NCBI GenBank assembly: GCA_017431005.1
Contig: JAFRLY010000050.1
Location: forward strand, 104,435-168,434
Reading direction: 5' to 3'
Origin: Clostridia bacterium
GTDB lineage: Bacteria; Bacillota; Clostridia; Christensenellales; Aristaeellaceae
DNA length: 64,000 nt
The notes under the pieces were generated by a model. The model ran no database searches. It was not told the DNA's origin and saw only the letters and a list, made by a program, of their open reading frames with translations. How positions within the stretch are numbered: position 1 is the stretch's first letter; the number at the start of each line of letters is the position of its first letter. The translations under genes were made by a program, and so were the position numbers. This document shows positions 18,043 through 26,180 of this stretch, one piece after another.

Positions 18043-18096
18043 TTATTCCCACTCGATGGCTGCGACGGGTTTTTCAGCGGAAAACCCGTCAACCGA
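18043..18096 (-). pseudogene. Remnant of the 3' end of a guaA gene
   Basis: Read on the minus strand, this stretch ends EKPVAAIEWE followed by TAA (18045-18043). That is the characteristic GMP synthase C-terminus; the intact gene at 19184 ends EKPVATIEFE. The remnant keeps its own terminator at the same short distance from the stop. Upstream the similarity fades after roughly 12-18 codons and the frame has no guaA content. It looks like what is left of a second or ancestral guaA gene after deletion. A chance match is unlikely given tail plus terminator together. Confidence 0.65.
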
Positions 18097-18290
18097 AAGA
18101 ACAGCAGCATTTAGGATTGTATTCATTCATACTGCCTGATAAAACAGCTGATCGACAGAAACATCAAAACGATGCATTGCCGGAACGGTTTGAAGCCGTT
18201 ACCTTTATCATTGCTACTGGAAACTGCGCGAATCATGAAAAGCAACTATGACAGTCCGGGAAAGAAGAGTATGTAACAGGAACCAGCGAT

Positions 18291-18336
18291 CCGACGGGCG
18301 GTTTTTATCCAAACTGTTTTGCCGTATGTCCGTCGG
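18291..18336 (+). other. Inverted repeat upstream of the phosphoribosyltransferase-like gene
   Basis: CCGACGG at 18291-18297 pairs with CCGTCGG at 18330-18336 around a T-rich interior. It ends just before the -35 box at 18342. It could be a binding site or a leftover structure. No known riboswitch fits. The rest of the 17956-18423 gap holds only the guaA remnant and this promoter region. Confidence 0.35.
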
Positions 18337-18341
18337 CCTAC

Positions 18342-18370
18342 TTGCTCTCAAGAGGAAAAAGGTTTATAGT
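18342..18370 (+). promoter_or_regulatory. Promoter of the phosphoribosyltransferase-like gene
   Basis: TTGCTC (18342-18347) and TATAGT (18365-18370) are spaced by 17 bp, 54 bp before the start codon. Confidence 0.6.
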
Positions 18371-18423
18371 AGATTCACAGAGATACCGTTTTACAGAATT
18401 TCATACAGGAGGAGGAACGAATC

Positions 18424-19065
18424 ATGTCTATCCAGATTGTTGAGATTCCGAATCACCAGAACAAGGTACGTCTGCGCGTCGCCCACGGGCATTTCGCCAC
18501 AAGCCACAGCCATATCAATTACTACATTGACCTGACCATGACCAAGCACCGGCTGTCAGAAGCCCGGATTGCCGCGGAAGAATTGTGCGGCATGTACAAG
18601 AATTCCACGATCGTGGACTCCATCCTCTGCCTGGACGGAACGGAAGTGCTGGGCGCCTGCATGGCTTCAGCACTGTCCGAGGCCGGGTTTCGGAGCATGA
18701 ATGCGCACCAGACGATTTACGTGGTGACTCCGGAACATACCTCCGGAAGCCAGCTGATCTTCCGGGACAATATCGCTCCGATGATTGTGGGCAAGCATGT
18801 GCTGGTGCTGGCAGCCTCCCTGACCACCGGCTTTACCGCCCGCTCCGCCATCGAGGCTATCCGGTATTACAGCGGTGTGCCCGCAGGTGTCTCAGCCATC
18901 TTCTCTGCGATTGATGAATGTGAAGGCTTCCCGGTCAAGAGTGTTTTCACCGTAAAGGAGAACCTCCCCGATTATGTCAGCTACTCCTCTCACAACTGCC
19001 CGATGTGCAAGGCAGGGGAAAAGCTGACAGGATTGGTCAACAGCCACGGCGTTTCTTCCTTCTGA
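18424..19065 (+). CDS. Phosphoribosyltransferase-fold protein
   Basis: A 213-residue protein with the layout of orotate/purine phosphoribosyltransferases. A hood region is followed by the PRPP-loop-like segment HVLVLAASLTTGFTA at about residues 122-136, in the place of the usual VDDVITTG. The acidic pair of the classic loop is replaced by Ala-Ala, which argues for altered or regulatory activity. CPMCKAGEK near the C-terminus resembles a zinc knuckle with only one CxxC. The ribosome site AGGAGGAGG is strong. It is monocistronic and converges on a GMP synthase gene, so a purine role is possible but not shown. Confidence 0.7.
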   Translation: MSIQIVEIPNHQNKVRLRVAHGHFATSHSHINYYIDLTMTKHRLSEARIAAEELCGMYKNSTIVDSILCLDGTEVLGACMASALSEAGFRSMNAHQTIYVVTPEHTSGSQLIFRDNIAPMIVGKHVLVLAASLTTGFTARSAIEAIRYYSGVPAGVSAIFSAIDECEGFPVKSVFTVKENLPDYVSYSSHNCPMCKAGEKLTGLVNSHGVSSF

Positions 19066-19084
19066 GGGCGCGCTTTTTGAAAAA

Positions 19085-19115
19085 ACGGAAGCCGGGCATG
19101 ATGCCCGGCTTCCGT
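19085..19115. terminator. Bidirectional terminator between convergent genes
   Basis: A near-perfect 15-base palindromic arm (ACGGAAGCCGGGCAT and its complement) lies 20 bases after the phosphoribosyltransferase-like stop. The minus-strand side is followed by six T residues, and the plus side is T-rich. Confidence 0.75.
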
Positions 19116-19138
19116 TGTATTGTCTGCTTCAGCGACAA

Positions 19139-19179
19139 AACATCCCGGGGACCTTTGTAAATAAGGCTCCCGGGATGTT
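19139..19179 (-). terminator. Terminator of the guaA ATP-pyrophosphatase gene
   Basis: The stem AACATCCCGGG pairs with CCCGGGATGTT, starting five bases after the stop codon, followed on the minus strand by TTTTG. Its placement matches the one beside the guaA remnant at 17997-18035. Confidence 0.7.
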
Positions 19180-19183
19180 GATA

Positions 19184-20170
19184 TTATTCGAACTCAATTG
19201 TCGCGACGGGCTTCTCGCTGATATCCCAGAGGACGCGGTTGACACCGTCCACGGTCTGGATGATCCGGTCGCGGATGCGGCAGAGCACGCTGAAGGGAAT
19301 TTCCGGCACGGTGGCGCTGACGGCGTCCACGGTGTTGACCGCGCGGATGATCACGGCCCAGCCCATGTAACGCTCGCCCTTGCCGTCCACATATTTAATA
19401 CCGGTGAACTGAATGTCGGGAATCGCGCAGAAATACTGCCACGGGATTTCCGGAAGCTTCCCGATCTCCTCACGGACGATCGCGTCCGCCTCGCGGAGCG
19501 CCTCCAGACGGTCGCGGGTGATGGCACCGATGCAGCGCACGCCGAGGCCCGGGCCGGGGAAGGGCTGACGGTACACCATGCCGTCCGGAAGCCCCAGGGC
19601 CTTGCCGACAACGCGGACTTCATCCTTATAAAGGAAGCGGACGGGCTCCACCAGTTCGAACTGCAGATCATCCGGCAGCCCGCCTACATTATGATGCGCC
19701 TTGACGCCGACGCTTTCCGTGATATCCGGATAGATGGTTCCCTGGGCCAGGAAGGCAATACCGTCCTGCTTGCGGGCTTCCTCCTCAAAAACGCGGATAA
19801 ATTCAGCGCCGATAATTTTTCTCTTCTGTTCCGGATCGCTGACGCCGGCCAGCTTGTCCAGGAAACGGTCCACGGCGTCCACATAGACGAGATTCGCGTT
19901 CATCTGGCCGCGGAAGACCTCGATCACCTGCTCGGGCTCGCCCTTGCGCAGCAGACCGTGATTGACGTGTACGCATACCAGCTGTTTGCCGATGGCTTTG
20001 ATCAGCAGAGCAGCCACCACAGAGCTGTCCACGCCGCCGGACAGAGCCAGCAGAACCTTTTTATCACCAACCTGATTACGGATCGCCTGTACCTGCTCCT
20101 CAATAAAAGCATTGGCCAGGGCGGGCGTTGTAATCCGTTCCATGCTTTCCGGGCGCTTGTTGTTATCCAT
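19184..20170 (-). CDS. guaA: GMP synthase, ATP-pyrophosphatase and dimerisation domains only (GuaA subunit B type)
   Basis: This 328-residue enzyme would adenylate XMP and transfer ammonia to form GMP. The PP-loop SGGVDSS is near residue 45, with HGLLRKGE, FLAQGTIYPD and the C-terminal dimerisation domain ending KPVATIEFE. It lacks the N-terminal glutamine amidotransferase domain (about 190-200 residues) found in normal bacterial GuaA; the start is real, with AGGAGGAAC before ATG and a promoter just upstream. So it is a split-type subunit B or an ammonia-dependent paralog. No glutaminase gene is in the window. Confidence 0.9.
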   Translation of the reverse strand: MDNNKRPESMERITTPALANAFIEEQVQAIRNQVGDKKVLLALSGGVDSSVVAALLIKAIGKQLVCVHVNHGLLRKGEPEQVIEVFRGQMNANLVYVDAVDRFLDKLAGVSDPEQKRKIIGAEFIRVFEEEARKQDGIAFLAQGTIYPDITESVGVKAHHNVGGLPDDLQFELVEPVRFLYKDEVRVVGKALGLPDGMVYRQPFPGPGLGVRCIGAITRDRLEALREADAIVREEIGKLPEIPWQYFCAIPDIQFTGIKYVDGKGERYMGWAVIIRAVNTVDAVSATVPEIPFSVLCRIRDRIIQTVDGVNRVLWDISEKPVATIEFE

Positions 20171-20199
20171 AAGCGTTCCTCCTGCTTCAAGATGGATAA

Positions 20200-20228
20200 A
20201 GAATATGCAAAAGGGAACCGGATGTCAA
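20200..20228 (-). promoter_or_regulatory. Promoter of guaA (subunit B type)
   Basis: On the minus strand TTGACA (20228-20223) and TATTCT (20205-20200) are spaced by 17 bp, about 30 bp before the start codon. The short leader leaves no room for a purine riboswitch. Confidence 0.7.
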
Positions 20229-20336
20229 TTCATACCTGAGGCAAAGGACGGGCAGAACTGTTACAAAAAACGAAAAAAAGAAAATATTTTTTTTAATATA
20301 TTTTAATTGCCCGAAGAGGAACCGGGATATTGTAAA

Positions 20337-20355
20337 GTTAACAATTAACCTAACA
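20337..20355. promoter_or_regulatory. Upstream copy of the mannan-operon operator-like site
   Basis: GTTAACAATTAACCTAACA matches the site at 20523-20541 at almost every base, with one inserted base between them. It contains the palindrome GTTAA-CAA-TTAAC. It lies in an AT-rich tract about 185 bp upstream of the proximal site, a distance compatible with repression by DNA looping. Confidence 0.6.
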
Positions 20356-20477
20356 GAGGAAAAACACACTGAAATATAGATCCGGAAATATACAAAATAA
20401 GTATGTACAAAACAATACATCAGGACAAAATGACGGCAGGTATGGGTTATTAATCGCCGGAAAGAACAAAAAAGAGC

Positions 20478-20506
20478 TTGACAAAACAAAAATTTAACTT
20501 TACAAT
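20478..20506 (+). promoter_or_regulatory. Strong promoter of the mannooligosaccharide operon
   Basis: A perfect TTGACA (20478-20483) and TACAAT (20501-20506) are separated by exactly 17 bp. The predicted start site near 20513 is five bases before the operator-like inverted repeat. Confidence 0.8.
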
Positions 20507-20517
20507 GCAGCTACAGA

Positions 20518-20541
20518 TTAGGTTTACAAATTAACCTAACA
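20518..20541. promoter_or_regulatory. Probable operator immediately downstream of the mannan-operon start site
   Basis: The inverted repeat TTAGGTT-N8-AACCTAA (20518-20539) is followed by CA. Its right half is shared with the upstream copy at 20337-20355. Position just after the -10 box fits a repressor site; the LacI-family protein at 25148 is the natural candidate. Confidence 0.65.
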
Positions 20542-20562
20542 ATTGAAGGAGGAGAATTGATC

Positions 20563-21897
20563 ATGAAGAAAATCCTGTCTCTGATTCTGGCCCTGTGCCT
20601 CGTGCTGGGCATGGCTTCTTTCGCTGCCGCGGATGAGCTGCCGACCCTGGACCAGATCGTTCTGGGCGAGAACACCGATCTGGCTGCGAAGATTCACTTC
20701 GCCTATCACCGGACCGACCGGAAGGAGCTCCTGGAAGGCTATGTGCAGCAGTTCAGAGAGATCTATCCGAACGTCGAGATTGAGTACGAGCTGATCACGG
20801 ACTATGCCGAGAATGCCCTGCTGCGGATCGGCAACAACGACTGGACCATCATGGGCATCCCCACCGTGGACAAAGATGAGCTGAGCAAGTACTTCATTCC
20901 GCTGGGCTCCCTGGAAACCCTGGACGGTCTGTACAACTTCATGTCCAACTGGGCATATGAAGGCGTGTGCTACGGCCTGCCGTCCACCGGCAATGCCAAC
21001 GGCCTGCTGTACAACAAGCGGATCTTCGCGGAAGCCGGCGTGACCGAGCTGCCCAAGACCCCCGCGGAGTTCATGGACGCCCTGCGCGCCGTGAAGGAAA
21101 AGACCGACGCGATCCCGCTGTACACCAACTACGCGGCCGGCTGGACCATGGGCGCCTGGGACGCCTACATCGGCGTTGCCGCGACCGGCAGGGACACCTA
21201 CATGAATCAGGAACTGGCCCATACCAAGGATCCCTTCGCGAAGCAGGCGGATGAAGGCACCGGCCCCTACGCCGTGTACAAGATTCTGTACGACGCGGCT
21301 GCCGAAGGCCTGATCGAGGAAGACTACACCACCACAGACTGGGAAGGCTGCAAGCCGATGCTGAACAACGGCCAGATCGCCACGATGGTGCTGGGCAGCT
21401 GGGCCTTCACCCAGATGCGCGACGCCGAGGGCGGCGAGCATGACGAGGATGTCGGCTACATGGCGTTCCCGATCACCATCGACGGAAAACAGTATGCTCC
21501 TGCCGGCCCCGACTACTGCTTCGGCATCAATGTCCAGGCCTCCGACGAGGAGAAGCTGGCTTCCCTGTACTATCTGAAGTGGCTGACCGAGAAGAGCGGC
21601 TTCGCCTACAGCGAAGGCGGCGTGCCGATCGACAAGAAGGGCGAGTATCCGGACCTGTACGCTGCGTTTGACGGCATCGACATGGTGGCGGACGCGGATG
21701 CCCTGGAAGGCGAAGCGACCCTGCTGAGCGAGCTGAACAGCGAATCCGAGCTGAACATCAACGCCGGCGGCAACACCAAGGTGCAGGAGATCATTGAGCA
21801 CGGCTTCAACCATGACAAGGACTTCGACGACATCATGGCTGACTGGAACGAAGCCTGGAGCGACGCGCAGGAAGCCCTGAAGGTGGAAGTCAAGTAA
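20563..21897 (+). CDS. Extracellular solute-binding protein, predicted beta-mannooligosaccharide receptor
   Basis: A 444-residue family-1-type binding protein, first gene of the mannan operon. The signal peptide (MKKILSLILALCLVLGMASF) ends in an SPase I-like AAA-D site. There is no lipobox Cys at the cleavage point, which is unusual for a Gram-positive receptor. The mature protein has a YPNVEIEYELITDY segment near residue 67 typical of the fold. ATG 20563 has AGGAGGAG at 20547-20554. Codon use is strongly biased to C/G-ending codons, as expected of a highly expressed gene. Ligand assignment rests on the downstream enzymes. Confidence 0.88.
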   Translation: MKKILSLILALCLVLGMASFAAADELPTLDQIVLGENTDLAAKIHFAYHRTDRKELLEGYVQQFREIYPNVEIEYELITDYAENALLRIGNNDWTIMGIPTVDKDELSKYFIPLGSLETLDGLYNFMSNWAYEGVCYGLPSTGNANGLLYNKRIFAEAGVTELPKTPAEFMDALRAVKEKTDAIPLYTNYAAGWTMGAWDAYIGVAATGRDTYMNQELAHTKDPFAKQADEGTGPYAVYKILYDAAAEGLIEEDYTTTDWEGCKPMLNNGQIATMVLGSWAFTQMRDAEGGEHDEDVGYMAFPITIDGKQYAPAGPDYCFGINVQASDEEKLASLYYLKWLTEKSGFAYSEGGVPIDKKGEYPDLYAAFDGIDMVADADALEGEATLLSELNSESELNINAGGNTKVQEIIEHGFNHDKDFDDIMADWNEAWSDAQEALKVEVK

Positions 21898-21953
21898 TTC
21901 AAAGAACGTGACGGACGGGGATATGGTTCTGGCATTTCCCGGTCCACCCCCCG

Positions 21954-21991
21954 GGCGGGGCCATGGCTTAGCTCCTGGCCCCGCCTTTTTT
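21954..21991 (+). terminator. Attenuating terminator between receptor and permease genes
   Basis: The stem GGCGGGGCCA (21954-21963) pairs with TGGCCCCGCC (21976-21985) and is followed by T6. As the downstream permeases have no visible own promoter, read-through is expected to supply them at a lower level. Confidence 0.85.
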
Positions 21992-22030
21992 GAAACGATT
22001 CCCGGTTGATGAATCCAGGAGGTGGCTTTG

Positions 22031-22993
22031 ATGAGCACAGCGCGCGCGGTGCAGCCGGACCTGCGGAGAAAGCGGGTCAACTGGCAGAAGGTGGCCGTTA
22101 TCGTACTGTTTGCGATTGTTCCCCTGTTTCTGCTGATTCTCTTCACCTATGTGCCCTTTGTGAAGATGATCCAGTTCAGCTTCTACAACATGAGCTATAC
22201 CAAGAACAAGGGCTTTGTCGGCTTTGACAATTATCTTCGGGTGTTCTCGAAGTCTGAATATGTCGGCGCCATGCTGCTGAGTCTGTACTATATGGCAGGA
22301 GCGGTGGTTCAGCTGGCGCTGGCGCTGTTTTTCGCCTCCGTGCTGAGCCTGGAGAAGATCCGGGGCAGCGGCATATACAAGGCGATCATGTTCTTCCCGT
22401 TCCTGGTGAACGGCATCGCGATCGGCTATATCTTCAAGTATTTCTATACCAGGGGATTCGTACTGGACTCCGTGCTGCAGGCGCTGGGCTTCAGCCTGGA
22501 CAGTCTGCCTTACTGGCTGCGGGACCAGAGCGTCAACAACTGGTCCCTGGTGTTCACCAGCGTGTGGAAGTACTGCGGGCAGAACATGGTGCTGTTTATC
22601 GGTGCGATCGCGTCCATTGATCCCACGCTTTACGAGGCGGCGACCATTGACGGCGCGAACCGCTGGCAGCAGTTCAAGGCCATCATTCTGCCGGGCATCA
22701 AGACGGTGTTCATGCTGAACCTGATCCTGTCCATCACCGGCTCCCTGTCCGCCTTTGAGCCGGCATACGTGGTCGGCAGCATGGGCGCCAACGGAACGGC
22801 GACGTTCTTCATCAAGATTCACCAGATGGCCCACGTGTCCCAGAAGGTCGGCCAGGCCTGCGCCATGGCGATGGTGCTGATGGCGCTGATCCTGATCTTT
22901 ACGGTGCTGCAGCGGCTGTTCTTCCGTTATGTGATGAAGGACTCTGAAAATACCTTCAACGCCAAGGCCAACAAGGCCAAGGCTCTGTGGTAA
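22031..22993 (+). CDS. Carbohydrate ABC transporter permease, MalF type
   Basis: A 320-residue inner-membrane permease with about six membrane segments, first at residues 20-42. The cytoplasmic EAA loop, which docks on the ATPase, reads YEAATIDGANRWQQFKAIIL at about residues 203-222. ATG 22031 is preceded by GGAGG at 22018-22022. It pairs with the next gene to form the sugar channel. The operon has no ATPase gene, so a shared MsmK-type ATPase elsewhere is implied. Confidence 0.92.
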   Translation: MSTARAVQPDLRRKRVNWQKVAVIVLFAIVPLFLLILFTYVPFVKMIQFSFYNMSYTKNKGFVGFDNYLRVFSKSEYVGAMLLSLYYMAGAVVQLALALFFASVLSLEKIRGSGIYKAIMFFPFLVNGIAIGYIFKYFYTRGFVLDSVLQALGFSLDSLPYWLRDQSVNNWSLVFTSVWKYCGQNMVLFIGAIASIDPTLYEAATIDGANRWQQFKAIILPGIKTVFMLNLILSITGSLSAFEPAYVVGSMGANGTATFFIKIHQMAHVSQKVGQACAMAMVLMALILIFTVLQRLFFRYVMKDSENTFNAKANKAKALW

Positions 22994-23010
22994 GAAAGGA
23001 GGAAGCGGAA

Positions 23011-23886
23011 ATGTCTAACGTAACAACGGCGGTCCGGACAACCAATACCGCGGCCAGAGTGCAGCGTACAGTGGTCAAGACGCTGGAATACGCGGCGCTG
23101 CTGATTGCCTGCTTTATCGCGCTGCTTCCGATCATATCCTCCTTCACCACGTCCTTCAAGACAGCGGAGGAATACGCGACAACCAGCGCCATGGATATGC
23201 CGCGGAACTGGCTGAATTTCAGCAATTATGTACAGGTATGGACCGAAGGAGATATGCTGCGGGCTTTCCTGACCTCCGCCTCCGTGGTTGTGGTGGTCGT
23301 GGTGGTTTCCGTGATGATGGGTTCCATGCTGGCCTATGTGCTGAACCGCTTCCGGTTCCCGGGCAACGGGCTGATCCGGAACCTGTTCATGATCGCGACG
23401 CTGATTCCCGGCATCGCCATGCAGGTGACCACCTACCAGATCATGAAGGACCTGGGGTTCCTGAACTCCATCGTCGGCTATATGATCCTGATGAGCGGAA
23501 CAGACGTCATCTCCATTTATATTTTCCTGCAGTACTTTGAGAATCTGGACGGAGCGCTGGATGAATCCGCGGTGCTGGAGGGCTGCACATATTTCGGCGT
23601 TTTCTTCAAAATCCTGCTGCCGCTGACCAAGCCGGCGATCATCACCGTGGCGGTGCTGAAGGGCGTCGGTGTGTACAACGAGTACTACAACGCGAACCTG
23701 TACCTGCAGTCCAACAGTTGGCGCACGATTTCCACCGCGCTGTATTCCTTCTCCGGCCCGTTCAAGAGCTCCTACAATATTATCTGCGCCGGCGTGCTGC
23801 TGACGCTGATCCCTTCGCTGATCGTTTTCCTGATTTTCCAGAAACAGGTATACGCAGGGCTTGCGAGCGGGTCTGTTAAGGGATAA
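23011..23886 (+). CDS. Carbohydrate ABC transporter permease, MalG type
   Basis: A 291-residue permease with an N-terminal membrane segment at about 25-48 and the MalG EAA loop LDESAVLEGCTYFGVFFKIL at about 185-204. It ends with the usual ASGSVKG tail. ATG 23011 follows AAAGGAGGAAG, placed 17 bases after the MalF-type stop. It is the second half of the predicted mannooligosaccharide channel. Confidence 0.92.
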   Translation: MSNVTTAVRTTNTAARVQRTVVKTLEYAALLIACFIALLPIISSFTTSFKTAEEYATTSAMDMPRNWLNFSNYVQVWTEGDMLRAFLTSASVVVVVVVVSVMMGSMLAYVLNRFRFPGNGLIRNLFMIATLIPGIAMQVTTYQIMKDLGFLNSIVGYMILMSGTDVISIYIFLQYFENLDGALDESAVLEGCTYFGVFFKILLPLTKPAIITVAVLKGVGVYNEYYNANLYLQSNSWRTISTALYSFSGPFKSSYNIICAGVLLTLIPSLIVFLIFQKQVYAGLASGSVKG

Positions 23887-23930
23887 ACTAACAGGAGAGG
23901 AAGCAGAAGACTGCATAAAGGTGACACGTT

Positions 23931-25094
23931 ATGATGACGGGAGAAATTCGGGAGCATCTGGAGCGGAAAATTCTGCCCTTTTGGGAAAAACTCGCTGATC
24001 AGAAACACGGCGGCTATTACGGCTATGTGGACAAGGAGCTGAATATCCGGCCGGAGGCAGACAAGGGCTGCATTCTGAACAGCCGGATTCTCTGGACCTT
24101 TTCGGCCGCGGCCCGGGAGCTGGAAAAACCGGAGCTGCGGGTGTATGCCGACCGGGCATATGATTTTATGCGCCGCTTTGAAGATCCGGAGAACGGAGGC
24201 GTCTTCTGGTCCGTAACCTTTGACGGGAAGCCGGCGGACACAACCAAGCATACCTACTGCCAGGCCTTCGCGATCTACGGGCTGGCAGCCTATTATCAGC
24301 TGACCGGGAACCGGGAAGCGCTGGACAGAGCCATGGCACTGTTCCGCCTGATTGAAACCAGATGCCGGGACACGGGAGGCTACCTGGAGGCGCTGAAGGC
24401 TGACTTCTCCCCGGAGAGCAACGAGAAGCTGAGCGAGAACGGCGTGATGGCCTCCAGAACCATGAATACGCTGCTGCATGTGGCGGAAGCCTACGCGGAG
24501 CTTCAGCGGGCGTGCCCGGATCCGGCGGTGCGCGCGGCCGGGCGCAGCTGCATGGAACGCTTCCTGCATACGTTCTACAACCCCGGGAAGCACAAGCTGG
24601 AGGTGTTCTGCGACGATCAGTACCGGCCGCTGCTGGACATGCAGAGCTACGGGCATGACATCGAGGCCAGCTGGCTGCTGTGGGACGCGGCGCAGACCTT
24701 CCTGCCGGAAGCGGAACAGGCGCCGTACCGGGCCATGTGCCTGGACCTGGCGGAGAGCGTATGCGAACGCGCTTTTACGGATCACGGCCTGCGGAACGAA
24801 TGTGTGAACGGGGTCAACGACGAGCTGCGCATCTGGTGGGTGCAGGCGGAAACCATGCTGGGGCTTGAAAACGCCTGGGAGCTGACCGGGGATCCGGTCT
24901 GGCCGGAACGGCTGAAGATCCAGTGGAACAGCCTGAAACGGCTGATTGTGGACAAACGCGCGGACGGTGAATGGTACTGGTCCGTGTATGAGGACGGAAC
25001 CCTGACGGAACGGCCGATGGTGGAGGAGTGGAAATGCCCCTACCACAACGGGCGGATGTGCCTGAGGCTGATCCGGGCGGAGCTTCCGTGCTGA
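23931..25094 (+). CDS. Cellobiose 2-epimerase (AGE family), acting on mannobiose in this context
   Basis: This 387-residue alpha/alpha-barrel epimerase converts the reducing-end glucose of beta-1,4 disaccharides to mannose or the reverse. Three histidines placed like the active-site ones of known cellobiose 2-epimerases are present: His183 (NTLLHVAEAY), His242 (SYGHDIEASW) and His372 (CPYHNGRM). KHTYCQAFAIYGL and WWVQAETMLG are also family signatures. Length is normal. Next to GH130 enzymes it should turn mannobiose into mannosyl-glucose, the substrate of mannosylglucose phosphorylase. Confidence 0.92.
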   Translation: MMTGEIREHLERKILPFWEKLADQKHGGYYGYVDKELNIRPEADKGCILNSRILWTFSAAARELEKPELRVYADRAYDFMRRFEDPENGGVFWSVTFDGKPADTTKHTYCQAFAIYGLAAYYQLTGNREALDRAMALFRLIETRCRDTGGYLEALKADFSPESNEKLSENGVMASRTMNTLLHVAEAYAELQRACPDPAVRAAGRSCMERFLHTFYNPGKHKLEVFCDDQYRPLLDMQSYGHDIEASWLLWDAAQTFLPEAEQAPYRAMCLDLAESVCERAFTDHGLRNECVNGVNDELRIWWVQAETMLGLENAWELTGDPVWPERLKIQWNSLKRLIVDKRADGEWYWSVYEDGTLTERPMVEEWKCPYHNGRMCLRLIRAELPC

Positions 25095-25147
25095 ACAGAC
25101 GGCTGAAAACCGGAATAAGATACTGACAGATGAAAGGAGGCGGGACA

Positions 25148-26179
25148 GTGAGCACCCGGAAGCCGACAATGCGCGATATCGGCAAGGCGGTAGGCACCAG
25201 CGCTGTAACCGTCTCCAAAGCTCTGGCCGGAAAAGAGGGCATGAGCGACCGGCTGAGAGATAAAATCCTGAAAAAAGCGGAGGAAATGGGCTACGCCTAT
25301 CCCGGCGGGGACAAGGGGATTCGCCGGGGACAGCTGGATATCGGGATTCTGATTCCTGATCATTTCTTCGAAGCGGATTCCTTCTACTATGTATTGTACA
25401 AAATGCTGGTCCGCCGGCTGGCGGAGGAAGGGCACTTCGGCCTGCTGGAGATTCTGACCCATCAGGCGGAGGCGAAACGGGAGCTGCCCAACCTGATCCG
25501 GAGCCGGCATGTGGACGGGCTGATCCTGCTGGGCCAGCCCGGGAAGGAATACTACCGGATGATCGCGCGGTGCGGAACGCCGGTGGTTTTCCTGGACTTC
25601 TATGACGAGCATGGCAACGCGGACGCGGTGGTGGGGGACAACACCTACGGCGCGTACCGGCTGACGAGCCATCTGATCCGTCTGGGGCATACCCGGATCG
25701 GGTTTGTGGGCAACCAGCTGGCGACCAGCAGTATTATGGACCGCTATCTGGGATACTACCGGGCCATGCTGGTGAACAGTCTCCCGGTACGGGACGACTG
25801 GATCCTGATGGACCGGACGGACGACGGGGAGCTGACGCCGATCGCGCTGCCGGAGGAGCTGCCTACGGCATTTGTATGCAACTGCGACGTGATCGCCAGA
25901 AAGCTGATTCAGGCCCTGCGGGAGGCGGGAAAACGCGTGCCCGAGGATGTTTCCGTGACCGGATTTGACGACTTTGAGATCGGGCAGGAACAGAAGCCGG
26001 CCCTGAGCACCTTCCGGGTCAACACCGACGGGATGATTGACCTGGCTGTCAATGCCATCTGCGACAGGTGCGCGGGAACGGCGAAGCCCTTCGGGAGACT
26101 GGTGGTCAGCGGTCAGCCGGTTTACCGCGATTCTGAACGGCCGCTGACAGATTATGACATGGACAACGGGAGGAACTGA
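25148..26179 (+). CDS. LacI-family transcriptional regulator of the mannan operon
   Basis: A 343-residue regulator. The N-terminal helix-turn-helix reads MRDIGKAVGTSAVTVSKAL (residues 9-27), followed by the hinge and a periplasmic-binding-protein-like sensor domain (about 63-335) with VSVTGFDDFEIG near residue 272. The start is GTG 25148, after AAAGGAGGCGGG; the ATG at 25130 precedes the ribosome site. It is likely to bind the inverted repeats at 20518-20541 and 20337-20355 and to release them on a mannose-containing ligand. Being inside the operon, it would be autoregulated. Confidence 0.9.
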   Translation: MSTRKPTMRDIGKAVGTSAVTVSKALAGKEGMSDRLRDKILKKAEEMGYAYPGGDKGIRRGQLDIGILIPDHFFEADSFYYVLYKMLVRRLAEEGHFGLLEILTHQAEAKRELPNLIRSRHVDGLILLGQPGKEYYRMIARCGTPVVFLDFYDEHGNADAVVGDNTYGAYRLTSHLIRLGHTRIGFVGNQLATSSIMDRYLGYYRAMLVNSLPVRDDWILMDRTDDGELTPIALPEELPTAFVCNCDVIARKLIQALREAGKRVPEDVSVTGFDDFEIGQEQKPALSTFRVNTDGMIDLAVNAICDRCAGTAKPFGRLVVSGQPVYRDSERPLTDYDMDNGRN

Positions 26180-26180
26180 T

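Noticed and set aside
18100-18423. Purine riboswitch upstream of the phosphoribosyltransferase-like gene
   Set aside because: The conserved loop sequences of the purine aptamer were not found on either strand; only an ordinary promoter and a short inverted repeat are visible.
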